Made by a program: the position numbers and the translations under genes. A stretch of 64,000 nucleotides of DNA from Gymnopus androsaceus JB14 (lineage: Eukaryota > Basidiomycota > Agaricomycetes > Agaricales > Omphalotaceae). The DNA lies in the NCBI GenBank assembly GCA_009733575.1, contig ML769413.1, forward strand, positions 124,001 to 188,000, read 5' to 3'. A model generated the notes under the pieces. That model had not been told where the DNA came from. It ran no database searches and saw only the letters and a program-made list of their open reading frames with translations. This document shows positions 37,117-49,596 of this stretch, piece by piece; the stretch's first letter is position 1; each line of letters opens with the position of its first letter.

Positions 37117-39034
37117 TTATCTCCTACTAAATGGACCAGTAATAGGACATCCATACAACTCCTCAGCCATACGCAAAACTTCTTCGTGACCAGCTAAACG
37201 TACTATGAGCAAAAAAATTACAGCCAGACCTAAGTAGTACTCACACTTTTCATATCTTGGTGGGCCCTAGATTCAGCAGATGTTCAATCAGTGAGACTTG
37301 GAGTCTGAGAAAGACAACTAACCATCTCCTCCAACCGATACCCTGCACTTCCAAGATTGGAGCCAGGTAATGCATCATAGAGACCAAGCGCGACGTTTAC
37401 TCGATTTTTGATCTTTCCAAGGAAGCTCTCTGGTTCGGGCATGTACCACGGCTTGGCCTGGAACCATTTCGGACGCATTCGATGCAGCGGATCATGCTTA
37501 CCATCTTTTGCTCGAGTCGAAATTCCTGTAGTGGCTTTGGCTAGTGGAATGATGATTGCTCCGCCAGGGTTGGATTGGGAACGAGGAAGACATAAATGGC
37601 CTTGAATAAAGCTGAAAGAGTGAAGAAGACTATGTAGGATTTTATGGAGGTAGGTGGGCTGTATGGGCTGCCTGTAATCAATTGGATCAGTCAAGTTCTA
37701 GGCCTAGGATTAGAGTCTCGTACATCATAGCCTCACGAACGTTATCATCAAGAGCGCAAATGGTCAACCTCCGAGCAATGTTTTTCAAGCCAAATATCTC
37801 TGGAACGACATGAAGGATCTCATCTGTGGTGTGGTTGGCGACATCATGATTTGTTTGCATAGGGAACATGGCCTTGTCTTCATATTCCTGAGACGCGTGT
37901 TCATTAGAATATTAAATGATACGTTTAGTAGAGCCATCGACAAACCGTAATCCATTGCTTAAAGCCTTCAGCAGTTTCCGGTATATCCTTGATGCCCATT
38001 CTTCGACCTATTTCAACCCAAAAAACAAAGAACGCCTAAAAGGAAGACATGAATTGATTCAGCTGAAAGATGTAAATATAACTACTCACATGCGCCTCCA
38101 TAGGCGAGAGAGCCCTCCAGCCGTACATACGAGCCCATTTCTACATTAAAAAATATGAGCATTGAGAAATTTATTCAATACACCTAGCATACCTCAGGCT
38201 CGAAAATAAAGAGACCTAACGTGTATAAATGATCCTCGTTTTTCTTTGAAAACAATAAGCCTCGGTTCCTCGGGAAAAAACTGCTCGCCTACGATAGGAT
38301 ACTTGGAATGCAGCCAGTTAACGCGTGCGAGGGCAATCATTGCGCGTGGGTCCTCGACTGCGTCAGATGAATGAGACTTATTGGCGCCGGATTTCCCAGA
38401 AATTGGGCAGCACGTCCAAGTACCTGCGGTTGTCGGTTATTAGCTACCCATGATTTCAAGTTGAATCGGACTGGTGCTAAAACGCACTGATTAGAATTTC
38501 CGTCTAGAGTCATAAGAAGAACAATAAATCGATTAAGTCGAGGGATATTAAACCATATTGCTCACATCAGCATATCGCTTGGAAACTCCTTCAGCAGATG
38601 CGAGCTCCTTCGTACCAGAAAGGATTTTGGAAGAGATACACAAATTGAGACATTTAGCTAACCTTCGTATCAAAAAGGATTTTAGAAATTGTAGGCTGGG
38701 AAGCGAGAAAGAGGCTCAGATACACCCGAAGATAGGAGGAAGCTGAGACACTAACAATGGCATATGTCTTGAACAGGGCAAAGGAAAGAGCATAGTTTAT
38801 GAGAAGAGGCATATCGTACTGTGCCGAAGTAGCGATGATTTCTTGAGCCTCCTCTGGAGTGAGGGTCCCCGATTCATATTTGGGGCTGTATTTGAGATGA
38901 ATGGCGGTACATCTTCGCCATCGAAGAGCTCGGACAGTAGATATATATACGAATAGGGTGGAGACCACAAATCCAGTGAGGGCTTTGTTCGAACCAATAG
39001 TTCTGAAGAGGTACGCTAAAGAAGAGTGCTCCAT
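37117..39034 (-). CDS. ER-bound oxygenase MpaB-like protein (DUF2236 family)
   Basis: MpaB-family proteins are ER-associated oxygenases. The founder cleaves a farnesyl side chain in mycophenolic acid synthesis; the substrate here is unknown. ATG 39034 gives an N-terminal hydrophobic anchor (TGFVVSTLFVYISTV). Spliced exons then read LINYALSFALFKTYAI, PTISKILFDTK, ELASAEGVSKRYAD, DPRAMIALARVNWLHSKYPI, EDHLYTLGLFIFEPE, KWARMYGWRALSPMEAH, AFFVFWVEIGRRMGIKDIP, FPMQTNHDVANHTTDEI, ALDDNVREAMM, PKWFQAKPWYMPEPESFLGK and AGYRLEEMGPPRYE, ending TAA at 37117. The HxxYTLGLF and GRRMGIKDIP blocks are typical of the fungal family. About eleven exons are inferred and the frame is intact. A 55-bp intron at 38608-38662 appears to derive from a tandem duplication. 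Confidence 0.87.
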
Positions 39035-39937
39035 CGTGGTGGTTTGAAGGAAGGAAGAAGGGAAGGTTAAATGGAAGAATAGGGTGTGACGGCTCTATTG
39101 AGCCGAACCGAGATCTCGAGACAATACAATGGACGATATCATGGGTTATTCATATTTCCTGGCTGTGAGTAGGGCCACGGCACATGCATTCGACTTAATT
39201 AGGCCGTGAGGAGGTAGTCGAGGGCCCCAGTCAAGCACGGAAGGAGGAAAACAGCGGAATCAAACCGTTGAGCTCAAGAAGTTGGCGCTTATTTAGCGCC
39301 ACAATTCGCGGACTGTGACGCAACACCGTGACCTCCTCGACACGCTACATACCAATGATGGTGTCTTCAATCAGCGTCGATGAGAGGCGAAGGAGGGAGA
39401 TGGTTGGAGCAATATGGTTGGAATCAAGAGTACTTAGGCATACACTCAGAGTGCAGTGCCACGCTTGTTTTCTAATTTTTTCCCCAATTAACGAAAGACT
39501 TGCCAGGTACACTCCCTCTGCGAAATTCAAATAAGGCCTAGTTAATCGGGATTACTACTTACTTGATACTTATTCCTCTTCGCCAATTGCTCTGCTCACA
39601 AATGAGACTATTGCAGAATTCGTTAGCTTACACAACCGATTATAGCTGTCATCGACGAGCAAGGCTTCGGCATCAGGCAGTAAGTAGTAATTTCTTCAAG
39701 TTAACCTTCACCCCGAAAGCGGCGGGTATGAGTCAAAGCTGGCCCACTCATTCCCAATTTAGTAATAAATACAGCACTTTGAGAATGCTCATTGCAATCC
39801 TCTACAGTTTGCCCACCTTCCAAATTGAAGTTCAACACACTCATAAGAGTAGCATAAATAGATATTACAAGACCATACGCTACTATTCTATTGTCTAGCA
39901 TCTCGATCTAGGTCCGTGTATTAAACTACTTCCCCAT
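39035..39937. other. Intergenic region between DUF2236 and hydrolase genes
   Basis: These 0.9 kb contain only short ORFs without motifs. They separate the 5' end of the DUF2236 gene from the 3' end of the hydrolase gene; both are on the minus strand. No feature is called. Confidence 0.45.
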
Positions 39938-42622
39938 TCACTTCCGTTGACCTGCACTCCGGCTCCTGGACCTCACCCTTCCGCCTCCGATCTGCCCGCT
40001 CTTTGCCGCATCAATCCTCCTCCTCAAAAAACCTGCAGCACCATCAAACACCGCCCCGAACTTTCTCTCCCTCTCGTTATCATCCTCCTCACTCGGTTTC
40101 CCAATTGCCTGATCAAAGAAATGGTCCTCTCCCTCGACAATGGTCAGCCTTGATGCCACACCTGCTTCTTGTAACAACTCGTACATCCTCTTGGACTCGC
40201 TGACCGGGACGGAGGTGTCCTCGGATCCGTGTATGAGAAGTGTGGGAGGCCAGGAAGCGTCGACGTTGAATTGAGGGAAGAGAGGGAGATGTTTGGCGGG
40301 GATGAATGGACGGAGGGGATTTGTAGAATCTGAACCTTTGCCAGTACCGGCGGATTTGGAAGAGGAGGATGCATTCCGGAATCCAGATGTTAGAATCGTA
40401 TGGAATTTGGGTTTAGTCGATTTACTGCCGTCAGTTTTTGGGCTGGAGTTGGAATCGGGACCATCTGACTCTGAGGCGGCACGCAAAACTTCACTGAGAC
40501 CATACTCTCCCGTGTAGTAGTCTAGATATGTCCCGAGTTGAAGATACAGAAGGGCTAGAGGCATTCTTGGGTTTGCCGGAAGAGGAGGGAGACCAGGACC
40601 CGCAGGAGGGTTGAATGCAAGCGGCGAATCCGAGATGACTTCGGAAGCTACCGACGAAGCGATGGGATAAAGATAGTCTTTGCTTCGACTAGGATCCAAA
40701 AGAGGTCGGCCGCGAATGAATGGCTCCGTCTTTGGTATAAAGTAATGCGGGTTCTGCGATAACATGTCAGTTACATGTGTTGCGACTGATATCTGAAACC
40801 TCACCAGACAGTCTCCGCCTGTAGCAAAGATACTCAAACAAGCAGCCGGCTTGGGACTAACATGCATCGCAGCAAAATACGCTGCCGTTCCACCCGCACT
40901 GGAACCAGCCACAGCAATTCCTCTTGGGTCGAGGCGAAATTTCTCGAAAGGAAGAAGTCCCTGTGTGTCCATGACTTCCAATGTAGAATTAAACTGCGTG
41001 CGGAGAAACGCAAATGCATCTTTAACATCTTCGATGATATCGTGCGCGGTTATAGAGCCAGTGGGGATGAGTCGGTAGTCGGCGGAAATGAAAGCAATGC
41101 CTAAATCGTTAACTCGTCCTGTTGCGAAAATAAACACATAAGCAATGTAGAAATGAGCCATAATGAATGAGCACATACTTTGCAGCCACTTAGGAAAGAA
41201 GCTCGCCCGGTTACCAAAAGTGAAGCCTCCGCCGTGAAACCAAAGTACTGCACCTATCTCTCCGTGGGCGCTAGATGCGCCAGGAGGAGGATACACATCC
41301 ATCTTGATGGGCAGCTTCGGATCGACATTCTTGTAAATCAAAGTAACTGGAGTTGCTGCTCTAGCAATAGCAGGAGAAGCTAAAGCCATCGTGAGTCTTC
41401 TCTTTAAGAAGCTAGCAGCGTCATCGAACAGCTTCCCATGGATGTCCTCCGCGTCCGGAGTTTGTTCAAAAAAGTGATCCTCTCCCTGTACGATCTTTAT
41501 ACGAGAAGGTACGCCAGCACGCTGTAAGGCCTCATAAATGTTCTGAGACTCTGTCACGGGAACGGCGGTATCATCGGACCCGTGGATGAGAAGCGTAGCA
41601 GGCCAAGACGAGTCGACACCAAATTGAGGGAAGATTGCGCTGTGCTTTGCTGGTATGAAGGGAGCGCATTTTACGTTTTTTAGCTTCAGGGTCGGAACCA
41701 GCCTCGGCGCTGGCTGCTCGAAGAGCTTTGCTCAGACTAGGTTCGTGTTCGCCAGTGTAATAGTCGAGATACGTGCCAAGCTGGAGGTAGAGGAGAGCAA
41801 GTGGCATCCTAGGATTTGCCGGGATAGGAGGGAGTCCTGGCCCTGCCGGAGGATTGAAAGCCAACGGAGAGTCCGCGACAATATCAGAAGCTACGGAGGG
41901 GGAAAGTGGGTAGAGGTAGTCCTGGCTTCGACTTGGGTCCAAGAGAGGCCTTCCACGAAGGAATGGCTCGGTTTTGGGTTCAAAATAATGCGAAATCTGT
42001 AATGCTAGTGATTAGATCTACCTATATTATGGAGAAGTGCGAGGGCTCACCAGGAGGTCTCCGCCTGTTGCGAACACAGATAAAACACAGGCTGGCTTAG
42101 GCTCAACATGCATAGCAGCAAAGTAAGCGCAAGTTCCACCAGCACTAGATCCTGCAACAGCTATGCTCTTGGGATCAATGCGGAACTTGGCAAATGGAAG
42201 CTTTCCCTCAGCAGCCAATGCGTCTAAAGCTGATGAGAATGCAGGACCGCGTAGAAACGCGAATGCATCTTTGACGTCGTCGACGACATCGTGAGCGGTG
42301 ATTGATCCAGTGGGAATCAAGCCGGTAGTCTGCAGAGATGAATGCAATCCCGGCGTCGTTGACTCGAGCTGCTCGTATAAATCGTAAGTAACTGCAGACA
42401 TGATAAGAGAAAACGCGTACTTTGGAGCCATTTCGGGAAGAAGTTGGTACGGTTGCCAAAGGTCAGGCCTCCTCCATGGAACCAAAGCACTGCTGCAATT
42501 TCGCCAGCACTGTTTACACTGGTGGAATCTCCAGCTTTGGTTGGAGGGTACACGTCGAGCTGAATGGGTACATTCTTGACGGTTTTATAGGTAAGAGTAA
42601 GAGGAGAGTTGGTAGAAGACAT
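39938..42622 (-). CDS. Double alpha/beta-hydrolase (HSL-like, fold-3) protein: two tandem homologous domains in one frame
   Basis: Two complete alpha/beta-hydrolase domains follow each other with no stop between. Domain 1 (ATG 42622 to about 41395) shows WFHGGGLTFGNR (oxyanion HGGG), ISADYRL, the nucleophile elbow VAGSSAGGTCAYFAAM, SDSPLAFNPPAGPGLPP-like linker, TLLIHGSDDTAVP (acid Asp) and VQGEDHFFEQ (His). It runs through FLKRRL directly into domain 2 (from Met 41389), which repeats every motif: WFHGGGFTFGNR, VAGSSAGGTAAYFAAM, LLIHGSEDTSVP, VEGEDHFFDQ, and ends in an Arg/Ser tail at 39938. Domain 1 has two apparent single-base insertions (c at 42318, CTT[G]ATT in sense; T6 run 41676-41681). 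Domain 2 has none. If these are errors, the product is a roughly 900-residue double enzyme. If real, domain 1 is a dying duplicate and Met 41389 starts the functional gene. Substrate unknown; esterase or lipase activity is likely. Confidence 0.85.
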
Positions 42623-42676
42623 TGTTGTTCGAGTAGATGGATTGTTGTTGGGAATCTTGGATGCTGGAAACCAGGG

Positions 42677-42683
42677 TTTTATA
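42677..42683 (-). promoter_or_regulatory. TATA box of the double hydrolase gene
   Basis: TATAAAA on the minus strand lies about 55 bp before the ATG at 42622, at normal fungal core-promoter spacing. A matching element is not obvious before the internal Met at 41389, which favours transcription of both domains from here. Confidence 0.6.
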
Positions 42684-43378
42684 CCCTGCCCCTATCTGCT
42701 TCATTGTAAGGAGCTGTGCTAATCGGTAAATTGAGTAACGTCGAGGAGCAGGAGAAGGAGGATTTACGTGATCATATTTACGAGCCAGCTGTGGCTGTGT
42801 CAAAGCTGTCCTGCTCAAGTCCCGATTTTCCTAAATTTTGCCATTTCTGGATTGTACTCGTTATAATGATTATGGTAGAGCTACCAGTGAATTGATTTTG
42901 ACATTATTTTGATTCATCTTGAATGAGTAGTAACACTATATAAATACATAGTCAACCAGAAATCACAGCCTGATTCAGAAGACTCAGTGTCGGTTACTTA
43001 CGCTAAGTAAGCTGAGACCTGGTAAGAAGTGGATAGATATTTTTATTGCTTTCACCAAATGATAGCCCTGGACTCGTTGGGGGGGTCGATGAATAATGAG
43101 AATATCATATTGTAAACCACCTATATTTGGAAATTTGTGAATCTCTCGAGTCGACATGCAGATTCCAGGAAGGTAGTACAATAAATATTCAGCAAAATAA
43201 AGAATTAATTAGATACCACTGAGCGTTTGAGCGAGGGACTGCCCGAATCTGTATATATATACCGCGAGTTTTGAATTTCTGCGTTTTGTGTCCAACGGAA
43301 ATAATATAATGATAAAATGACCTTCTCCTACGGGACCTTGGCCAATCGTGTCAAATATTTAAGGCCTACATTATTTCT
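42684..43378. other. Intergenic region, no gene
   Basis: This AT-rich 0.7-kb spacer lies between the hydrolase promoter and the 3' end of the membrane-protein gene. Only short spurious ORFs are present. Confidence 0.5.
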
Positions 43379-45943
43379 CTAGCAAGGCTGCTGGGGTAGA
43401 CCTTCGGTGTTATGGGATTGAAAGTTTCGTTTGACTAAAAGCCCTGCTTTCCTCAAGTCATCTACAGACGGATCGCTGAGCATGGTGACCGATTTTTGAA
43501 CTTCCGGGTGGTCATTCGCAAGCCATATCATCTGCAAGATGCCAATAGAGTCGATCTTGAGGTTGTTGTTGTCTAATAACGCGGGAGTAGCCAGGAGGAG
43601 GAGGACGATTGTAATCGCGAGGGCGCCAAACAACTGACAGAAATAATTTAGTATCCTAGTGTTTCTGACAAAGTAGAACGCAAGGAATACCTGCAAGCGG
43701 TTTATCTAAGGTGCAGAATTTTAATTTAGCCCGAGAGGTTCAAGTTTACGGAACTACTCACCGCGAAGACCAAGTAGAAATTCTGAACTTGTACTGTGTT
43801 CTGATTCGTTACAAAAGCCTTGCTCGTCGACGCGCCTGCTACGCCCTCAGTAGAGAGCGTGTTTGCAAATTTGAGGTTGTTTCCCTGGCCCTCTAGTAGA
43901 AATACTATGAGCAGATCTTCCTTGGAAAAGTCAAGTTGTTGAACATACCTGCCCAGAACTCAATCGCCGTCATGCGAGAGAGTACATTCTCGAGATCTGT
44001 CAGGTTGATACTTGGGGCCGAAGTCTGCTCTAGGAGAAGGTCGGGGAAAATATTCAGTGATTCCATGACGAATCTATGAGTAAGTGACATCAGCTATTTC
44101 AGTGGAATCGAGAAAGGGTACAAACTGTTCTGGTTGGAACAATGTCCCGCAGACTTCATCCGAATTACTTTCCGTGCACGTGCCCAAGAGCTGGCTTTCT
44201 AGCGGAGAAACCGATGCGATGGGCAAGATACTCCACTTTATAATATATAGCGTTCGGTCAAAAATTAAAGGGACGAATATTATGAAGTTACTTACAATGG
44301 CTTGCAGCGCGTCTCCAGGACTATCATCCAAGTCGAGTGGTGTTGAACGATATGTGACTGGGAACGGGCTGGATTGCGTTGAAACTTTGGTTACCTGACC
44401 ACTGATATTCCACAAAAAATTTGTTTGAGGGTCAATGAAGGCCTTGTTCGACGATATGTCCACCGTTAGGTTGCATGCAAGTGCCGTAAGCTGAGAGGTG
44501 CTTGACTTAGTGGTTGAACCGGATGGCACATCTATATGGACAAGCTCGGATGAGAGTTTTAAACCACCTCAGAGACGAGCAACTTACATGTCATTGGCGG
44601 GTTTACTTGCACCGGTTGCACGACATTATTGGACGAGTCTGAGACGGGTACCGTAGTGAAAATGAGAATTGAGCTCGGCCACGTAGTCTTGGGATCCTGC
44701 GCAATTACGATTAAAAATCAGCATGCAGCTTGGAGGGAGGATTCACACCGAATCATCATCAAGGATTGGACCCCAAGGTGCAGGTCTAACGACCAAACTA
44801 TGTTGCGCTATAACGAGCCATCAGCATTCCGGACCTAACTGATATTTAAATACCCACATATAGTGTTTGGAAAGTCTGTCACTGTGGTATTCCCCAGACC
44901 CAGCTCCGTCCCAAAAACGAATTCGGGAGCTCCGTCAAAATTCTGGACAGATCCTGACAGCGATCCACAACTAACATCGAAGTATGTAGCATTGACTTGA
45001 AGTATAGTACCCAGAGGAACTTGTGTTGAAACGTTACTAGTAGGATCAGGTATGTCGTATATCACTCCAACATCGGCACCTGGTGCAAGTCCGGGAAAAA
45101 TGAGTGTGTTCAGAGAGAGCATTGTCATGAGAGCGTCTGCCCCGCTTGATTTGCATAAGGGTTAGAAAATACTTCGCAGTTGTAGCTAGTAGTGACTGTC
45201 GTACTCACGTAAGTGCATTGCCAACTGCCGCTCCTGTAAAGTCTGGGATTCCTTGAGATGAGAAGGGAAAGGTTGTGTTGACCGGCTTTGGCGAAAGTCC
45301 AAACATTCCTGTAGCCACCGAATGGAGGGAGGCAATACCAGCGAGATATGCCAGAGGGAGAAATATAGAATTTAAAGACGCTCGGAAACCAAGTTCTCTC
45401 CACTTAATGGAGGCCATAGCAGCGGACCCGAAACCCATCCATGCTTCATTAGCATCGTGCTTCGCCGTCAGGCTGGTGTAAAGGCTCAGTTGGCGCCGCA
45501 GAGCTAGCTTTTGCGTTGTTAATGTGAGAACAATGGTCCATCCCTGTAGATCTCGTCAAGTCTGAATACGCAGACTGATGAAATGATAAACATACAGTGA
45601 CAATCCAACCGAACCCCACTTTCACGCCCGTCTGAAGAGTTTGCCCGACTGCCGCTTCAATATCATTCCCAGAGATGAGGAAAGAAGGCTGGCTAAAGAA
45701 TACAGTGCCTGAAAACTTTTGGTAGCCCTCGTCTGGCCGCTTTGCCGCTAATACGATGAGAAACACGATCAAGCCGATATGAGCTGCTGCACAGGTCCAT
45801 CTCATGGATGTCAAAAGCAGGGTGAAGCGTTCGTGAGCCGAAGGTTTTGGGGTTGTTGAACGGTCATGGCACGCCTTCTCAGAATCATAGTCATCTAGGG
45901 CATGGGTAAGGCTCGGAACGAAGAACGAAAGAGCAAGGAGCAT
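43379..45943 (-). CDS. Large multi-pass membrane protein of unknown function with big extracellular domain
   Basis: The first supported ATG is at 45943 (MLLALSFFVPSLTHALDDYD); an upstream exon is possible. N-terminal membrane segments include FTLLLTSMRWTCAAAHIGLIVFLIVLAA and GVKVGFGWIVT. Then come INNAKASSAAP, AAMASIKWRELGF and IFLPLAYLAGIASLHSVATGM. A long, Asn/Ser/Thr-rich, probably glycosylated region (GADVGVIYDIPDPTSNVST, QVNATYFDVSCGSLSG, LTALACNLTVDISSNKAF, SNSDEVCGTLFQPEQFVPF) has paired Cys. A late hydrophobic helix (LFGALAITIVLLLLATPALL) precedes the tail ending QQPC at 43379. About ten short introns separate these blocks and their exact joins are approximate. The layout resembles a lineage-specific family of uncharacterised agaricomycete membrane proteins. 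I cannot assign a function. Confidence 0.65.
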
Positions 45944-47094
45944 CTGTACCACGTTTCAAGGGCTCGTCAGTTGGATCCAAACTTGACGAAGAAAGATATT
46001 CTTGCTGAGCGAAAGACGAAGACATAATAACCCGCAAGTAATGAAAGAAGAACCGTCGAGGTGAAGAAAGGGCTACTCAGTGCCCGAAAAGAATGACAAA
46101 AAGAACGAAGGAGAAACGAATGTTCTACTCATGGGTTAAGCTTGAATATAAGTACAAATTCAATGTGTGCTAGAGGCACCGCTGAGGAGGCGACTTGTGT
46201 ACTGGAAACGATCAATCTCGAAGCTTGATCGATGAGATGATCTACCTGTCTGATATCAATCAAAGTTTAAACACAGACCTGGGCTTGGCGCTTCGGATTT
46301 GCAAGGGCGAAGTAGTAAGTACGTGCAGTGACGCAAGCAGGATTCTTCAATTCCAGTTGCAAGTCATTCCGTTGAAAGCAGACCGTAGGACAGAGTATCA
46401 TCTACGATTCTTTTATCCTCGTAAAGAGTTACGGGGAAATTATGTATGTTAGCCTCCAGTGACAGAAACGACAGAAAATGTATACACGAGCGCTGATGGA
46501 AAAGTTAAAGAGCACACAGAAGACTAATCACATGAATTTATACAGACGGATAATCGGCGATGCGTTTTTTCCCGATGACTTCGTGGTTGCGGAGAAGAGA
46601 TAGTACCTGTTGCACTTGTACGATCGAGGTTTCGAAACGTTCGGGAAACAAGTAATACTACTTAGCTGTTCTAGATCTAACGACGTCAAACACAGGAGAG
46701 TTTAACAGATACGCATTGTGAATGACAACCTTTGTCTTTGTTCTTGAGGTAGTAGAATTGGTGAGATAGAGAAGCGACGAGCGTCTAATTAGGCGCCAAT
46801 CGAATAGCGCGAGTCGCTGACAACTTCGATATGATTCTTTTAACTCGAGGTCAAGTGAGAAGGACAGCTGGTGAACATGATAGCTCCTTCGTTGAAATGA
46901 ACAATATATTTTAATATTTTGTTTCCAACATTTCTGACTGATTACTGGCGTAGTGACTACATATATTCCTATTATACTGTTCTAACATACACTGTGAAGC
47001 TGTCAGTCTATCGTACATTAGTATGAATGAAATCACTCCAAATAAAGATAGGAATAGCAAGGCAGATGTACACGGTGAAGGAACCACATACGGC
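45944..47094. other. Intergenic region, no gene
   Basis: This 1.15-kb gap lies between the membrane-protein gene's 5' end and the 3' end of the Zn2Cys6 gene. Short ORFs only. A further 5' exon of the membrane-protein gene could lie in the first few hundred bases. Confidence 0.45.
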
Positions 47095-49596
47095 TCAATT
47101 TGGTATCCCTGGCATGATGTCAAATGATCTTGGCCCTTCCGTGTTCAAGTTCTCCATGAACGTAGTCCAAAAGGTAGAATCCATAAGCATGCCTGATGTT
47201 TCTGACCACTCCTGTTCCATGCCAAACATCGAGAAAGCATCATCTGGAGGAGGAGGAGGATTCGTCACAGGAGGTTGCTGTTGTTGATTGTCCTCAAGAC
47301 GACCACTGCACTCCGGTATTGGATGGAATTGAGGTCCCTCGTCTACTGTCGTGCGCTCAGCGGACATTTGTGGCATCATCCTCGCAGAATATTCCTCTCT
47401 CTCCTTACAAGCCCAAACATCCCACTTCTCCTCCGGTTCGAACTGTAGACTGCTTTGTGTGCCTCATCTCCCAGACATGGACCAATCGCATTATCATATG
47501 AGCGCATTGTGCCGGTAAGTGTTCAGGTGAGTGCGCAATATGTGATAGTTTCTCTGCGGTAAGGGAGATAAGCTTGTCGTTTGACCAACCGAGATTAATC
47601 CATTGAGCTGATGTATGCTAAAGTTGGATATGATGAGCCAGGTTGCGGCAAATGTGATGAGGCAGAAGACATGGTCAGGTGCAGCAGCAAGAAGGGCGGT
47701 GTCGGTTTGGTTTAAGAAAATGGATAGAACGTTTTGTGCAGAGTCAATAGCGTCTTGCCCGTATATCATGGGAATAGGGATGCCTTTGTACCGCGCACAC
47801 ATCCAGGACTGAGAATTGTATCCTTCCATGACAGTGCGTAGCTCCCTAAGAAAGTGGTGTGATAATAGGAGATTCCAGCCATGAAATTGAAGTAGGCACA
47901 TATGAAAGAAAAACTTTTCGTATTCGGATATTACTACAAAATTGATCAGTGAATAAGAAAAATATCATGGACAACGCAGCTTACTGGGGAGAGGGTTAAT
48001 GAAACTCTTCACACATGCTACCGTTCTGATGATTTGCTGAGTCTCGATATAAAACGGCTCAAAATTTGAAGGACTGTGAAGGCGAATCTTGCAACCCTGC
48101 TCAACAATTTCCATCATCTTGGAAACAAATCCTAGGCGGAGATCTCTTGCAGTCGCGTTATCCTTTATGGTAGTAGGATCGATGAATTTCAAGTCGGCTT
48201 CGGTAGTTCGAGAAACTTTGCGTGAAATGTCAGAACACTACTTGGCCAGATGAGGAAACAGTAAAGCTCACCAGGCGTTCGTCCGGTACCCACACAGGCC
48301 CTAAATATGAATCAATGAATATTCGACTGCAACGTCAACCATTGTCCAACAACTCACAGTTGATTCTGTAGTAGAGATGAGCAACCACTGGTAGACAACA
48401 TTTAACTTTTTTTTCATTGAACATACATACTTAAAAAGCTCACCAGACGTGTCTTGTTTGTCAAATCTGCTAAATTTGGCGGAGGCTGAACCTGACCCAC
48501 TCGAAGTGTTTGTGCCCTCAACGTAGACGCCTCTGACAATCTCAAATTCATCGCAGCACTGACGGCAGAGGACGCCAGCGCTCTCCCGTCCCTCTTCATG
48601 CTATATCCTGCATTGGAAAGCGGTGACCACAATGAGAGTATCGATAATGCCTCAATAGACTCAACATTCGAATCAGAGCTCATTAGCTGATTAAGAAACA
48701 GCGTCTCGGTAAGTTTCTGGAGTCGCGGAGACACTGAAGCACGCGTAACCGCGTCAAGATGTCGTGCCGCGACAGTGCAGCGGACGAGATCAAGCAGCCG
48801 ACTAGAAGCCCGTTCTGGGAGCCGGGGAGGAAGACACATCCACGGTGCATATCTTGATTCAAACCTATTAAAGAGAATCGTCAGTGCTCTCAAGAGTTCG
48901 TTTGAGAGAGAAGGAACGCACATTTCAAGTAAACGATTGATTTGGTCTTGTGCAAGAACGGAGTGAAGATCACGGTCTGCTTTGGAAGGAATTCGTAGTG
49001 GTAATGAAGGATATGGATTGTTCTTGCTCGCGAGCTCCTGAATGGCTAGTACGGGTGCAGCAGTCCAGTCATAGTCCCCTTGCCCGGTTGAAGGACCCCA
49101 TGGTACGTTATCTGGTACAAGATCCTCCGGTCGTAATTCTCTGGCGTTTTTCGCTGTACCAGCGTGACTATCGGCGTCACGAATAGCATGAGACGGATAG
49201 TCAGAAGGACTGGGTGAAGGGAGTTGATTGTTAGGAGGACCAGGAGTAGAAAGTGACGCAGAATCCGGAGATGATGCACTGCTAGTACCGCTGGGAGTTG
49301 AATTTATCAGAATCGTCCGTGAAGTATCTGGTTGAGATTGGGACGGTGGGAGATGAATGATATTGGAAGACTCGAAAGAACATGGAACGTTCAAAACTTT
49401 GCAACGATGGCAAGTAAGATTGCCATCAGATATTCCATCTAACAGCTCGCATCTCGTCTTGTGCTTGCGACCTATGAATAAATTCTTATTAGCTGTCAGC
49501 AGAAATCACCAGAATCCTACATGAAGTACAAGCTTGGCTGGCTTTAGCTCTTTTCGCTGGATTATTTGAACCGGAGTCGTTGTTGCGTTTTGACAT
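47095..49596 (-). CDS. Zn2Cys6 binuclear-cluster transcription factor (two apparent frame breaks)
   Basis: ATG 49596 begins MSKRNNDSGSNNPAKRAKAS, a basic stretch followed by the zinc cluster CTSCRKHKTRC ... LTCHRCKVLNVPC (six Cys, spacing CX2CX6C and CX2CX6C), split by an intron inside the second Cys codon. A Ser/Pro-rich linker leads to the fungal-specific middle homology region: LLEMFESRYAPWM, LLDLVRCTVAARHLD, LSILSLWSPLSNAGYSMKRDG, AAMNLRLSEAS, then ACVGTGRTPVS, EADLKFIDP, and GYNSQSWMCARYKGIPI. The end is Pro/Gln-rich and acidic (MFGMEQEWSETSGM), stopping at 47095. Two breaks occur: one base missing at about 47598-47604 (before LGWSNDKLISL) and one extra at about 47445-47451 (before QFEPEEKWDVW). 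Exon joins between 47970 and 48430 are uncertain. The target is unknown. Confidence 0.85.
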
